Source of the DNA: Deltaproteobacteria bacterium ADurb.Bin207
Lineage (GTDB): Bacteria > Myxococcota_A > Polyangia > Polyangiales > Polyangiaceae
DNA: 35,272 nucleotides
Assembly (NCBI GenBank): GCA_002070115.1
Contig: MWCO01000065.1
Location: forward strand, 1-35,272
Reading direction: 5' to 3'
Made by a program: the position numbers and the translations under genes. The notes under the pieces are model-generated. The model was not told where the DNA came from, ran no database searches, and saw nothing but the letters and a program-made list of their open reading frames with translations. Numbering within the stretch: position 1 is the first letter of the stretch; each line of letters starts with the position of its first letter. Positions 27,820-35,272 of this stretch are shown here, one piece after another.

Positions 27820-29844
27820 TCATCCCTTCTCTAATGCCGCCAACAGTGCTTCGGCCCCCTCCAACATCGATTCCCGACTCGGAGGCGCCTGCTCCTTGAT
27901 ATCGACCCGTTCCAATCGATCCTCGGGAATATTTTTCAAAAATCGACTCGGCGCTCTTTTCGACCCTTTGCCATGAAACGTCCGCTGTTTCGCACGGCAA
28001 AGATAGAGTCTCGTGCGCGCTCGCGTCAGCGCCACATAAAATAACCGCCTCTCCTCTTCCACATCCTGAGGCGTCACATCCGTGGTTTTCCCATCGAGCG
28101 TTCTGGCATGGGGGATGAGCCCCTCTTCGACCCCAACCACAAAAACCGTATGAAATTCAAGGCCTTTGGCTCCGTGCATCGTCGTCAGGGTCACGACGTT
28201 GCCCGCGTCGTCGTCCGCATCCGTTTTCAATGTCAATAGCTGCAAATACTCAGACAGCGCTTTGGCACCAGTCTCCCCGGTTTTATCGAAACGCGCCAGC
28301 GTATTGAAAAAATGCTCCAGGTTGGCTCGCCGCCGCGAGGCTGCCTCCTGCGATCCCGAGCCGGACATGATATCGGCAACCATTCCCACGTCCGCCACCA
28401 ACTTGCGCGCCACCTCCGCCGAAGCCAGCCCCCTGTCGATCCCACGGGCCACCGCGCCCAATGCCGTCACCAGCGCTTCGCATCCCGCCACCGCCGCCGT
28501 CGCAAGCCCCTCGATCGATGACGCCTTCGTCACCGCCGACCATAACGTCATGTCATGCACAAGCGCGTAGGCCGCAAGACGCTCCACACTCATTTGACCA
28601 ATTCCCCGCGGCGGATAATTGATGATGCGCCGCAACGACAGCTCGTCATGCGGCTGCAACGCGGTCCTCAACAACGCCACCAAGTCTTTCACCTCTTTTC
28701 GTTCGTAATACTGCGTGCCCCCTACGACACGAAAAGGGATCTGGCGCTGGCGAAACGCTGTCTCGAAAGGCTCGCTCTGTAGGTTGGATCGATACAACAC
28801 GGCCATCTCCCGCGCCGCCAGCCCATCGCGAATCAACCGATCCACCTCATCGCCCACGAAAGATGCCTCGATATCCGCATCCGCCGCCACCACCAGACGA
28901 ACCTTGTCTCCCGCTTCCCGCGTGGCGATCAACCGCTTCTCATGGCGACGCGCCGTCGAGGCATGAATGACCGCGTTCGCCGCGGATAAGATGGCCTCCG
29001 TGGAACGATAGTTGTTCTGCAACTTGACCACTTTCGTTCCCTCGAAATGCTTTTCGAAGTCCAAGATGTTGCGAACATCCGCTCCGCGCCACGCGTAAAT
29101 CGATTGGTCGTCATCGCCCACGACGCATACGTTGCGATGCTCTTGCCCGAGCAAACGCATCACCTCGAATTGTGCGTAATTGGTGTCTTGGTACTCATCG
29201 ACCAGAATGAACCAATACTTGGATTGCCACCGCTCCAGGCAATCCGGACGAGTTCGGAACATCCGTCCCACCTCGCAGACCAGATCGTCGAAGTCGAACG
29301 CGTGGAACGTGCGCAGCGCTTCCACGTACCGCGGATAAACCCATGCCGTCACTTCATCGTAGGGATCCGCGAACCGGGGCTCGTACTCCTGCGGTGAAAC
29401 AAATGCGTTTTTCGCCGCCGAAATGCGCGCGGCTATCGCATGCACGTCCCAGCGACGATCCCCTCTTCGAGCGCGAAGTATCTCTCGAATCGCACTCGCC
29501 TGATCCGCCTGGTCGAAAATCGCAAACCGGCCATCCCGAAAACCAAAACTGCGCGCCTCCGCACGCAATACGCGCAGCCCAAACGAATGAAATGTCGAAA
29601 TACAACTGTCCTGCGCTCGTTTTCCCACCAGCTTCTGCACACGCTCCGCCATCTCCTCGGCGGCCTTGTTCGTAAACGTCAACGCAAGAATCGCCCGCGC
29701 CGGCGTGCCGTCTTCGATGAGCCGGGCAATGCGACGGGTAACCACCATGGTTTTTCCCGAGCCGGCTCCTGCAAGCACCAGCATCGGTCCCCGCGAATGC
29801 TCTACCGCCGACCGTTGAGAAGAATTGAGTTCCGTTGCCATCAT
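27820..29844 (-). CDS. UvrD/Rep/PcrA-type superfamily 1 DNA helicase
   Basis: The protein is an ATP-driven 3-prime to 5-prime helicase for repair or replication restart. SF1A motifs are complete: Q motif LNSSQRSAV, Walker A LAGAGSGKT at 24-32, LTFTNKAAEEM, FHSFGLRVL, Walker B VDEYQDTNYAQ, VVGDDDQSIYAWRGAD, NYRS, GGTQYYERKEVKDL, TLTTMHGAKGLEFHTVFVVGVEEGLIPH and RRLFYVALTRART. The 674-residue length matches Rep and PcrA, and the order is Rep/PcrA-like; which of these it represents cannot be fixed by eye. Tandem ATGs at 29844 and 29841 share a GAGGG site. It is a middle gene in a minus-strand run. Confidence 0.95.
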   Translation of the reverse strand: MMATELNSSQRSAVEHSRGPMLVLAGAGSGKTMVVTRRIARLIEDGTPARAILALTFTNKAAEEMAERVQKLVGKRAQDSCISTFHSFGLRVLRAEARSFGFRDGRFAIFDQADQASAIREILRARRGDRRWDVHAIAARISAAKNAFVSPQEYEPRFADPYDEVTAWVYPRYVEALRTFHAFDFDDLVCEVGRMFRTRPDCLERWQSKYWFILVDEYQDTNYAQFEVMRLLGQEHRNVCVVGDDDQSIYAWRGADVRNILDFEKHFEGTKVVKLQNNYRSTEAILSAANAVIHASTARRHEKRLIATREAGDKVRLVVAADADIEASFVGDEVDRLIRDGLAAREMAVLYRSNLQSEPFETAFRQRQIPFRVVGGTQYYERKEVKDLVALLRTALQPHDELSLRRIINYPPRGIGQMSVERLAAYALVHDMTLWSAVTKASSIEGLATAAVAGCEALVTALGAVARGIDRGLASAEVARKLVADVGMVADIMSGSGSQEAASRRRANLEHFFNTLARFDKTGETGAKALSEYLQLLTLKTDADDDAGNVVTLTTMHGAKGLEFHTVFVVGVEEGLIPHARTLDGKTTDVTPQDVEEERRLFYVALTRARTRLYLCRAKQRTFHGKGSKRAPSRFLKNIPEDRLERVDIKEQAPPSRESMLEGAEALLAALEKG

Positions 29845-29994
29845 CAGGACCCTCGCCCCTAGCGCACAACCGTGGGAGCAGCAAAGGCCGAGATGATTTC
29901 GAAACCAGCTATCCGCGTGAAAAGCTGCTGAGAACCAACAATTGGCCGTTGTCGATGCCTCGACATCATGCCGGTCGATACCATGCCGAAAGAA

Positions 29995-30609
29995 TCAGTG
30001 CTCCCCTTGCGCTCCCTCCGGCGGTGGGCCCGGCTCTGGCGCCTCCGGCACTTGGGAAGGCGATGACCCAGGCTGATCTTGCGGCGCTTCCGGAGCAGGT
30101 CCCCCACGTTCTTCCGAAGGCTCCGACGGTTGCCCAATGGCCTGAATGGGACGAATCAGATTGCGAATCCTCTCGCCTGAACCCCCCAACGATATCATGG
30201 GTTGACGATTCGCTCGTTCCGCCATCACCCGCGCATTCGAAATCGATGACTTCTCCGACGCTTCCTCAGGGTCCGCCAGCGGTTCCGACTCCGCTGACGG
30301 TGGTGAAAGAGACCTTTCTCGCGAAATCCGCATCGGTGAACGACGTTCCATGGCTGGAGTGGATGAACGGCGTCGATCCATCGTTGGCGAGGGGGACGGT
30401 GCGGGCGCCTCTGTGGCTGCCGCTGTATCCGCTTCCTTTTTTGAATCTTCGGCTCCCGTGGCCGCCCCCGCGGTTTCAGGATCCACAAGGTCGTAGACCA
30501 CGAGCCCGAACATGCCTAACAGCATGAAACCAAAGGATATTTTTATGGCCCAGGACTCCACCGCCGAGGAAGTGGTTTTCATGGAAGGTTCTGGTCGAAG
30601 AGACGCCAT
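29995..30609 (-). CDS. Membrane-anchored Pro/Glu/Ser-rich protein of unknown function
   Basis: The 204-residue product has a short N-terminus (MASLRPEPSMKTTSSAVESW), one membrane span (AIKISFGFMLLGMFGLVVYDLV) and then disordered, low-complexity sequence rich in Ala, Pro, Glu and Ser, including RRRSSTPAMERRSPMR and a Pro/Glu/Gly-rich end. This looks like a bitopic protein with a flexible periplasmic or cytoplasmic tail; the middle (ISLGGSGERIRNLIRPIQAIG) may be a short ordered motif. No family is recognised. The start is uncertain: ATG 30609 has GGGAG 11 bases upstream, ATG 30627 is 18 bases longer, and 30582 is shorter. It lies between mtaB and the helicase. Confidence 0.7.
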   Translation of the reverse strand: MASLRPEPSMKTTSSAVESWAIKISFGFMLLGMFGLVVYDLVDPETAGAATGAEDSKKEADTAAATEAPAPSPSPTMDRRRSSTPAMERRSPMRISRERSLSPPSAESEPLADPEEASEKSSISNARVMAERANRQPMISLGGSGERIRNLIRPIQAIGQPSEPSEERGGPAPEAPQDQPGSSPSQVPEAPEPGPPPEGAQGEH

Positions 30610-30710
30610 GACGACGTTCGCTCCCATCAAGCTCGAGACGATTCAAAGCTTACACCAATGGCAAAAAGCGCAAGCGCATTTCGTCGGGCGCTCGACGAAC
30701 CAATCGATTT

Positions 30711-31907
30711 TTATCCGGAAACGATGTCCTTCTGCTCGATGCGCACCTGTACCCATTGCCCTTGCCGTCCCGTGGTGGTGCGCAGCCGAAGGCCATGGGA
30801 CGTCAAGCTCGTTCCATCCGCAAGCTTCAAGGCACGAACCGTTTTGCCCTGTTGAGATCGGTGAAATCGAGCGCTGCACGCGTGGCCGAGTTCCGTCAGC
30901 AGCGATGTCCTCCGACGCTTATCCTCTTCCGATACCTGATCGGGGTAGCTGTAGGCGGCCGTTGCTTCTCGCGGTGAAAATGGAAAGACATGCAGCCGGG
31001 CAAACTGCACTCGTTCCACCAATTCGAGCGTTTGCAGAAAATATTCTTCCGTTTCCCCGGGAAAACCTACGATGAAATCCGCCGTGATCGCCGTATCCGG
31101 ACGAACTCTTCTCGCTTGCCTCGCTATCTCTTCGACATCCTGCACGGTGTAGTTGCGACCCATGGCTTGCAGCACCGGGAACGACCCGCTTTGCACCGAA
31201 AGATGAAGGTGGTCACAGATACGCTCGTCGCGAAATACCTTGAAAAAACGAGGATCTAGATATTCCGGCCCCAACGATGACAACCGGATCCGTTCGATGG
31301 TCGTTTGCTCCAAGATGGCGGTGAGCAACGAGGCCAGCTCCGATTCCCACGGATGCGTCGATATGGAGCATCCCCAGGCGGCGAGATTGATGCCCGAAAG
31401 CACCACTTCACCGCCCCCCGAATCCGCGAACGCCCGCACCGTCTCCAGCACTTCTTCGCGTGGAACCGTCCGATGGGCCCCGCGTGCCAGACGAGTCGCG
31501 CAAAACGTACAACCATTGTCGCAGCCGTATTGAATCGGGACCAGCAGCCGCGTGGGAAGCGTGGTGATGGACGCGCGAGGTGCTGGTTTGGCCCCAAAAA
31601 GGCTCAATAACTCCGCCTCCGAGCCACAGATCTGCGCGCCGCCAACCGCCTGCTTCCAGGCCTCCCCATGCGCTCGCGGACCGCAGCCGAATACCGCCAC
31701 CCGTTGACCGTCCCGCTGCGCCGACCGTACCGCACGCCGTGACTTGCGCTCCGATTCCGACGTCACCGTGCAGGTGTTGACCAAAACCATATCCGCCTGC
31801 TCGGCCCGCTGCACTTGCTCATGACCCGCTTCACGCAACGATGCCACGACCCGCGCCGTGTCCAGCAGGTTCATCTTACATCCAAAAGTCCGAACAAAAA
31901 ACTTCAC
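30711..31907 (-). CDS. mtaB: tRNA t6A37 methylthiotransferase-like radical SAM enzyme (MtaB type)
   Basis: MtaB adds a methylthio group to t6A at tRNA position 37, using two Fe-S clusters. The 398-residue protein has the N-terminal UPF0004 domain with three cluster ligands (Cys in TFGCKMN, VNTCTVT and FGCGPRA), the radical SAM motif CDNGCTFCATRLARG at about 129-136, then EVVLSGINLAAWG, HLHLSVQSGS, MGRNYTVQDV and ADFIVGFPGETEEYF, and a C-terminal TRAM-like region. The CTFC..R..RG form and lack of the MiaB-specific wording favour MtaB over MiaB or RimO. The GTG at 31907 has GGAGGGAAG seven bases upstream, better than an earlier GTG at 31925. It follows the FGE-domain gene by 27 bp. Confidence 0.9.
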   Translation of the reverse strand: MKFFVRTFGCKMNLLDTARVVASLREAGHEQVQRAEQADMVLVNTCTVTSESERKSRRAVRSAQRDGQRVAVFGCGPRAHGEAWKQAVGGAQICGSEAELLSLFGAKPAPRASITTLPTRLLVPIQYGCDNGCTFCATRLARGAHRTVPREEVLETVRAFADSGGGEVVLSGINLAAWGCSISTHPWESELASLLTAILEQTTIERIRLSSLGPEYLDPRFFKVFRDERICDHLHLSVQSGSFPVLQAMGRNYTVQDVEEIARQARRVRPDTAITADFIVGFPGETEEYFLQTLELVERVQFARLHVFPFSPREATAAYSYPDQVSEEDKRRRTSLLTELGHACSARFHRSQQGKTVRALKLADGTSLTSHGLRLRTTTGRQGQWVQVRIEQKDIVSG

Positions 31908-31934
31908 TCCGAGGCTTCCCTCCACGATATCCGT

Positions 31935-33077
31935 CTACTTCGAAGCAGCCTCCGACGGCTTTCCCCCCACGTTGGCACAACACCGAAACCCGAGATGATA
32001 GTTGGAGTGACTGCCCGTCGATAACACGCTCGTCGCATGCCAATCCGGCGCGCGCCAATGACAATCATCCTCGTGGGCTTCGTAGGTCCCAAAAATGAAC
32101 CAACTCCCCTTCATTTCCGTCTCCCCATAGTGACCCAGACTCGCGAGCTGATCGGGCTTCATCGGAAGATTCATGTGCTCCGCCGCGTTGCCGTGCTGAT
32201 CGAATACCCCCAGCGGGCTCACACACTTGGGAAAAGAGCCCGCAGGATACGTGTTCGAACCGCACTTGCGGTATCCCCCTCCTTGACAATCCTTGTTTTT
32301 CTTGCTGCCCGTCGCACATAAAGCGTGGTTCTTCTCCTTGCCATAGGCCCACACCAACGTGCGATTGTTGTTGTGAATCGACTTCATGTCGCGACGAGAC
32401 CGGCCAAACGCATATTCGTCTTTCGGATCTCGCAAACTGCCCGCGCACGCCCCTTCCCATTCATGCGCATCGCATAACCGTTTGCCCAACGCCTTGCACA
32501 ACAGCGCGGCCTCCCGCGTCGTCACATGAACCACCGGATATTCACACGGCATATTCGGAAATTCATATTGATCGATGCATACCCGCGCATCTTGCGGCTT
32601 CTCTCCCTCCGACGCTTTATACAACGGAACCATGTTGCGCATCCCGCAAATGGGATCGTCCAAATAACTCAATCCCGCCGCTTTCCTGATCTGAAAGCAC
32701 TCTCCCCGTGTCATCGCCGGATGCGTCTCCGACGGATTGCCCTGCCCAAGAATCGACGATCCCTCCACGATCTGCCGCACCGCCGCCATCGTTTCCTCCG
32801 TATAGCCAAAGTAGGCCTTCATCCGACGAAACAACACTTCGCGCTGGTCCTTGAGCGTCTCGGGCATCTTGCCATCATCAGGCTCCACCAGAGGAGCCGC
32901 CATTGCGGTAGGCTCCGACGTGCTTCCCGCGGCCCACAAAAGGATTTTCCACGTCGTCGGGTTGCCCGTTATCGTCGGCTTCTCATCATTATCGCAGCCC
33001 CCAAACACACAACCGCTCATCCCCACGACCCAAAGGGCGGTTCGAAACACGATTCGTTGGAGGTCTCGCCACGGCAT
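31935..33077 (-). CDS. Lipoprotein with formylglycine-generating-enzyme-like domain
   Basis: The 380-residue protein has an N-terminal hydrophobic segment ending GMSGC, a likely lipobox near residue 23. A Pro/Glu linker and a helical stretch (RRMKAYFGYTEETMAAVRQI) follow. The FGE/SUMF1-like domain spans roughly 155-375: CIDQYEFPNMPCEYPVVHVT, AALLCKALGKRLCDAHEWEGAC, GVFDQHGNAAEHM and HSNYHLGFRCC. True FGEs have a Cys pair between GGSY and the final GFR; here that stretch (GSWFIFGTYEAHEDDCHW) has one Cys, so oxidation of sulfatase Cys is unlikely and a binding or structural role is more plausible. It is Cys-rich overall, fitting an exported disulfide protein. It is first in a minus-strand run with mtaB. 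Confidence 0.85.
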   Translation of the reverse strand: MPWRDLQRIVFRTALWVVGMSGCVFGGCDNDEKPTITGNPTTWKILLWAAGSTSEPTAMAAPLVEPDDGKMPETLKDQREVLFRRMKAYFGYTEETMAAVRQIVEGSSILGQGNPSETHPAMTRGECFQIRKAAGLSYLDDPICGMRNMVPLYKASEGEKPQDARVCIDQYEFPNMPCEYPVVHVTTREAALLCKALGKRLCDAHEWEGACAGSLRDPKDEYAFGRSRRDMKSIHNNNRTLVWAYGKEKNHALCATGSKKNKDCQGGGYRKCGSNTYPAGSFPKCVSPLGVFDQHGNAAEHMNLPMKPDQLASLGHYGETEMKGSWFIFGTYEAHEDDCHWRAPDWHATSVLSTGSHSNYHLGFRCCANVGGKPSEAASK

Positions 33078-33192
33078 CGCCCGGTGCTATAGCCATTGGC
33101 ACCTTTGCCGTCCAGAGCGGCGCTACCTGACGAACGCCTGTGCCGACTCTCTTTCCGCGTTGCTCCTGCCCCGAAACCGCCCCGATGGCTAT

Positions 33193-33210
33193 CCTCGTCA
33201 ACGAGGTTTT
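33193..33210 (+). terminator. Small hairpin with T run
   Basis: CCTCG (33193-33197) and CGAGG (33202-33206) pair perfectly around TCAA, followed by TTTT. This has the shape of a weak intrinsic terminator on the plus strand, although no plus-strand gene is seen upstream; it may block antisense transcription into the hydrolase promoter. Confidence 0.35.
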
Positions 33211-33387
33211 CAATGATGCGATTGAATAACGATAATCTATAAATAAAGGATTGTATGGTATGTCGATTGGCTTACGACAAGGATTATTCCAAATATGTGG
33301 GAGCCAAGCGGGAAAAGAAGGCTGTGCGGCGGCGGCGATGGCCCTGACTCCCTTTAGGTTTCCATGCTCCCGGACAGGGGGCGAAAT

Positions 33388-33412
33388 CGTTGTAACTAAT
33401 TGATAAACAACG
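33388..33412. promoter_or_regulatory. Inverted repeat in AT-rich zone, possible operator
   Basis: CGTTGT (33388-33393) and ACAACG (33407-33412) are exact inverted arms around an AT-rich 13-base centre, about 185 bases upstream of the hydrolase start. The form fits a dimeric regulator site, but no regulator is encoded nearby. Confidence 0.35.
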
Positions 33413-33596
33413 ATAAATTTAGTTGCCCCCAGGGGTTGTTTCCCGTTCGTTCGGTCTTTTGGCTTTTCGTCTCCGACGGCATCCGAAGCTAAAAGGCCCT
33501 GATTTCGACTCCTTTGGAGCCGTCAGGCGCGCATGGTGCGAGGCTGGACGCACTCTTTCTTTCTGCTATGGCCACTTGCCCAAAGGAGTGAGTCGC

Positions 33597-34367
33597 ATGC
33601 GGAGCGAACGCATCGAGTTTCCGGGTAGCCAGGGGACGCTCCTGGCGGGTCGTCTCGAATGGGAGTCGTCGACCCCAAACGGTTGGGCACTGTTGGCCCA
33701 TTGTTTCACCTGTTCCAAAGATATCAAAGCGGCGGTTACGATCGCGCACAGGCTGGTAGCTGCCGGGTTTGGTGTTCTTCGCTTTGATTTTACGGGTCTG
33801 GGAGGCAGTGAAGGCGATTTTTCCAATACCAACTTCTCGTCCAATATCGATGACCTCGTGCTTGCGGCCGACTGGTTGCGAGCCGAGCGTGGCACGCCTG
33901 CCTTGCTCATCGGCCATTCGCTCGGTGGTGCTGCCGTCATCGCCGCGGCCCACCGCATAGCAGACTCCAAAGCCGTGGCTACCGTCGGCGCCCCGTTCGA
34001 TCCAGGCCATATCAAGCGTCACTTTGGCCCGCATCTCGAGCAAATCGAAAAAGCAGGCTCTGCCGTCGTGCAATTGGCTGGGCGCCCTTTTACGGTTCGA
34101 CGCCAAATGCTCGAGGATCTAAAGGAGCATCATCAGCAACAGCGTTTGCGAACGCTGAACAAACCCATTCTCGTGCTTCACGCTCCGCGCGATGAGGTCG
34201 TGAGTATCGAACACGCGGGACGGATCTTTCAAGCCGCCATGCACCCCAAGTCATTCGTCTCCCTACACGACGCCTGCCATCTGCTTCGACAGCCGCGCGA
34301 TGCCCGTTATGCCGCGGACGTCATCGCAAGCTGGGTCAGCCGTTACCTCGATTCCTCCCGTTCCTAG
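33597..34367 (+). CDS. Alpha/beta hydrolase of the OsmC-linked family, hydrolase domain only
   Basis: The 256-residue protein has the wording of the hydrolase half of bifunctional hydrolase/OsmC proteins: FPGSQGTLLAGRLE, LLAHCFTCSKDI, GVLRFDFTGLGGSEGDFSNTNFSSNIDDL. The nucleophile is Ser108 in GHSLGG; the acid is likely the Asp in HAPRDEVV and the base the His in LHDACHLL. The start at 33597 has AAGGAG about nine bases upstream. It ends at YLDSSRS with no OsmC domain, and none follows in any frame. Substrate unknown; the family is usually linked to peroxide or stress handling through OsmC. It is a single-gene unit. Confidence 0.9.
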   Translation: MRSERIEFPGSQGTLLAGRLEWESSTPNGWALLAHCFTCSKDIKAAVTIAHRLVAAGFGVLRFDFTGLGGSEGDFSNTNFSSNIDDLVLAADWLRAERGTPALLIGHSLGGAAVIAAAHRIADSKAVATVGAPFDPGHIKRHFGPHLEQIEKAGSAVVQLAGRPFTVRRQMLEDLKEHHQQQRLRTLNKPILVLHAPRDEVVSIEHAGRIFQAAMHPKSFVSLHDACHLLRQPRDARYAADVIASWVSRYLDSSRS

Positions 34368-34379
34368 TTTTAGTTCCTA

Positions 34380-34393
34380 ATTCTAATTAGAAT
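34380..34393. repeat. Perfect 14-bp palindrome after the hydrolase gene
   Basis: ATTCTAATTAGAAT is self-complementary without a loop, 12 bases past the hydrolase stop, and is followed by GAATTCC. It touches the stop codon of the gene remnant on the minus strand. It may be a transcription-end structure or a decayed element. Confidence 0.5.
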
Positions 34394-34548
34394 CAGAATT
34401 CCAATCCCCCCTCCGCATCCCAGAAATCCTGCATATCGATAGGGTAGCCCATCGTGAGCCAAATCCGCTGGCCGGGCAGTACTACGTCGTAGACAACAAC
34501 GACACCCCTGCAGCAAAAAATAGCCCAAATCTCTTTTAAATCAATAGA
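34393..34548 (-). pseudogene. C-terminal gene remnant without a start codon
   Basis: The minus strand reads a protein-like peptide of 51 residues (WAIFCCRG, VVVVYDVVLPGQRIWLTMGY, PIDMQDFWDAEGGLEF) ending in TGA at 34393. The frame is closed upstream by TAA at 34549-34551 and contains no ATG or GTG at its beginning. The pattern (beta strand, RIWLTMGYPIDMQDF) looks like the last strand and tail of an enzyme, possibly a C45-type acyltransferase, but this is only an impression. It lies between the hydrolase and the lamin-tail gene. Most likely the 3-prime end of a gene whose rest was deleted. Confidence 0.4.
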
Positions 34549-34573
34549 TTACATTCGAATTGCCCACCCCGGT

Positions 34574-34596
34574 TCCGACAAATCCTCAAGGATTCG
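34574..34596. terminator. Imperfect hairpin at the lamin-tail gene stop
   Basis: CCGA(CAA)ATCC and GGATTCGG can pair around a TCAA loop, spanning the TGA of the lamin-tail gene. AT-rich ATCAATAGATTA lies beyond it on the minus strand, as at the murB end. Confidence 0.3.
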
Positions 34597-35272
34597 GCGC
34601 CCCAGGGGTGAGCGTGGACGTGGTCATCCAATCCGCGGAAGCATTATCGGTATCTTGGCCGTTGGGCTGCCGAATCAGGCTCAACACATCTTTATTCGAG
34701 TCTTTTACGGTTGTCGCCGTACCTTCCACCAGATCCCAGGTCCCGGGGATACCGTTGAATACGGCTCCCAGCACTGGTCCCCCATAGCAAAACGCGTCAA
34801 TGAGGGTTTGCGTGGAAGTATCGAATAGTGCCACCCCATCCGACGGTCCGTTTTGAACACTAATCGTGATTTTTTCGGTCATGACGCCCGCCGGCACGGT
34901 GACTGGATCCATTTTGGCGACCCAATACCCATGGGCTGTCAACGTGCCGGACATCGGAATGCGAGCATATTCTTTGGGGGGCGTGACACCACCGTTGACG
35001 AAAATAAGGACTTTGCCGGTGAGATCCACGGCGGTGGCGGAACGATTGAAGATCTCGATGAATTCCGCGGTGTCATCGCCCGGCTGGTCGTAGTCGATTT
35101 CGTTGATGACGAGATCAGGGCTTCCCCCGCTCGCACCCGCGCTTCCCCCCGTACCGCCCGTGGCTCCGGTACCTCCCGTAGCTCCCGTACCGCCCGTGGC
35201 TCCGGTACCTCCCGTGCCCCCGGTTTCACCCCCGCCCGTACCGCCCGTGGCTCCGGTACCTCCCGTAGCTCC
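34586..35272 (-). CDS. Lamin-tail-domain surface protein, C-terminal part with Gly-Thr-rich linker
   Basis: The gene enters from the right edge; 228 codons before the TGA at 34586 are visible. The first 50 residues are a Gly/Thr/Ala linker ([35 protein letters not shown]). A lamin tail domain (LTD) follows: SPDLVINEIDYDQPGDDTAE, FIEIFNRSATAVDLTG, YWVAKMDPVTVPAG, GVALFDTSTQTLIDAFCYGG, TWDLVEGTA and the end DWMTTSTLTPGAPNP, which fits the usual LTD closing strand. LTDs in bacteria are extracellular beta-sandwiches often found on secreted or anchored proteins. The N-terminus, probably with a lipoprotein signal as in the left-edge gene, is outside the window. Confidence 0.85.
   Translation of the reverse strand, partial: GATGGTGATGGTGGGETGGTGGTGATGGTGATGGTGATGGTGGSAGASGGSPDLVINEIDYDQPGDDTAEFIEIFNRSATAVDLTGKVLIFVNGGVTPPKEYARIPMSGTLTAHGYWVAKMDPVTVPAGVMTEKITISVQNGPSDGVALFDTSTQTLIDAFCYGGPVLGAVFNGIPGTWDLVEGTATTVKDSNKDVLSLIRQPNGQDTDNASADWMTTSTLTPGAPNP
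35126..35272. repeat. 18-bp-type tandem repeats encoding Gly-Ala-Thr-Gly-Gly-Thr
   Basis: GCTCCCGTACCGCCCGTG-like 18-base units recur with small changes and encode Gly-Ala-Thr-Gly-Gly-Thr on the minus strand. It is the same architecture as the array at 1-90 but with a different unit. It continues past the right edge. Confidence 0.85.

Larger units (their letters stand above)
33078..33596. other. Divergent intergenic region with two AT-rich islands and hairpins
   Basis: This 519-bp gap separates the minus-strand FGE-like gene from the plus-strand hydrolase. It contains a hairpin with a T4 run at 33193-33210, an AT-rich stretch at 33221-33260, and an AT-rich palindromic zone at 33388-33420. 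Promoters for both genes likely lie here. No gene is supported; an in-frame extension of the hydrolase to 33423 lacks a ribosome site. Confidence 0.55.

Noticed and set aside
29835..30527. 230-codon plus-strand frame opposite the Pro/Glu-rich protein
   Set aside because: It is Pro-rich only because it is antisense to a low-complexity gene; the minus-strand frame has a membrane span and start sites.

Overview
The window looks like chromosomal DNA of a Myxococcota (myxobacterial-type) bacterium. The main evidence is two proteins with the myxobacterial C-terminal sorting signature: a Gly-Cys-x-Cys type motif, a hydrophobic segment, then arginines. Further support comes from many Gly/Ser/Thr-rich secreted lipoproteins, Cys-rich and FG-GAP surface proteins, and a large MCP/CheW pair. 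Base composition is moderately GC-rich with AT-rich intergenic islands. The family or genus cannot be fixed from the sequence alone. No rRNA, tRNA, CRISPR array, phage or insertion sequence was found.

Layout. 1-274: N-terminus of a Gly-rich lipoprotein running off the left edge (minus). 872-1963: murB (minus). 2151-4300: two secreted proteins with a stop/start overlap (an NlpC/P60-like peptidase with a sorting tail, and a propeller-like exported protein), directly downstream of nuoABCD (4402-7384, minus). 7625-8713: a GDP-mannose pyrophosphorylase, divergent from nuoA. 8915-9349: a small lipoprotein. 9594-16496: a 2300-residue surface protein that looks like two secreted proteins fused in frame. 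17371-19260: a lipoprotein with a glycosidase-like (DUF4434-type) domain. 19354-19971: a methyltransferase (minus). 20166-22668: an MCP and CheW. 22810-23373: a nitroreductase (minus). 23936-24742: a lipoprotein. 25192-27285: ligA. 27319-33077: a minus-strand run of thioredoxin-fold lipoprotein, UvrD/Rep helicase, membrane-anchored Pro/Glu-rich protein, MtaB-like tRNA methylthiotransferase and an FGE-domain lipoprotein. 33597-34367: an alpha/beta hydrolase of the type usually fused to OsmC. 34393-34548: a probable gene remnant. 34586-35272: the C-terminal part of a Gly-Thr-rich lamin-tail-domain protein running off the right edge (minus).

Functionally this is a housekeeping backbone (cell wall, Complex I, DNA ligase, helicase, tRNA modification) interleaved with an unusually dense set of exported proteins; I count eleven genes with signal, lipobox or Gly-rich surface features. 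I see no single defence or biosynthetic system. The items most worth a second look are the 2300-residue in-frame fusion carrying a sorting tail followed by a second lipoprotein signal, a perfect 15-bp inverted repeat at 17163-17199, a recurrent AT-rich motif (TCAATAGGTT-like) that lies beside hairpins at three sites, and a decaying dispersed intergenic repeat rich in GGTCAC units.
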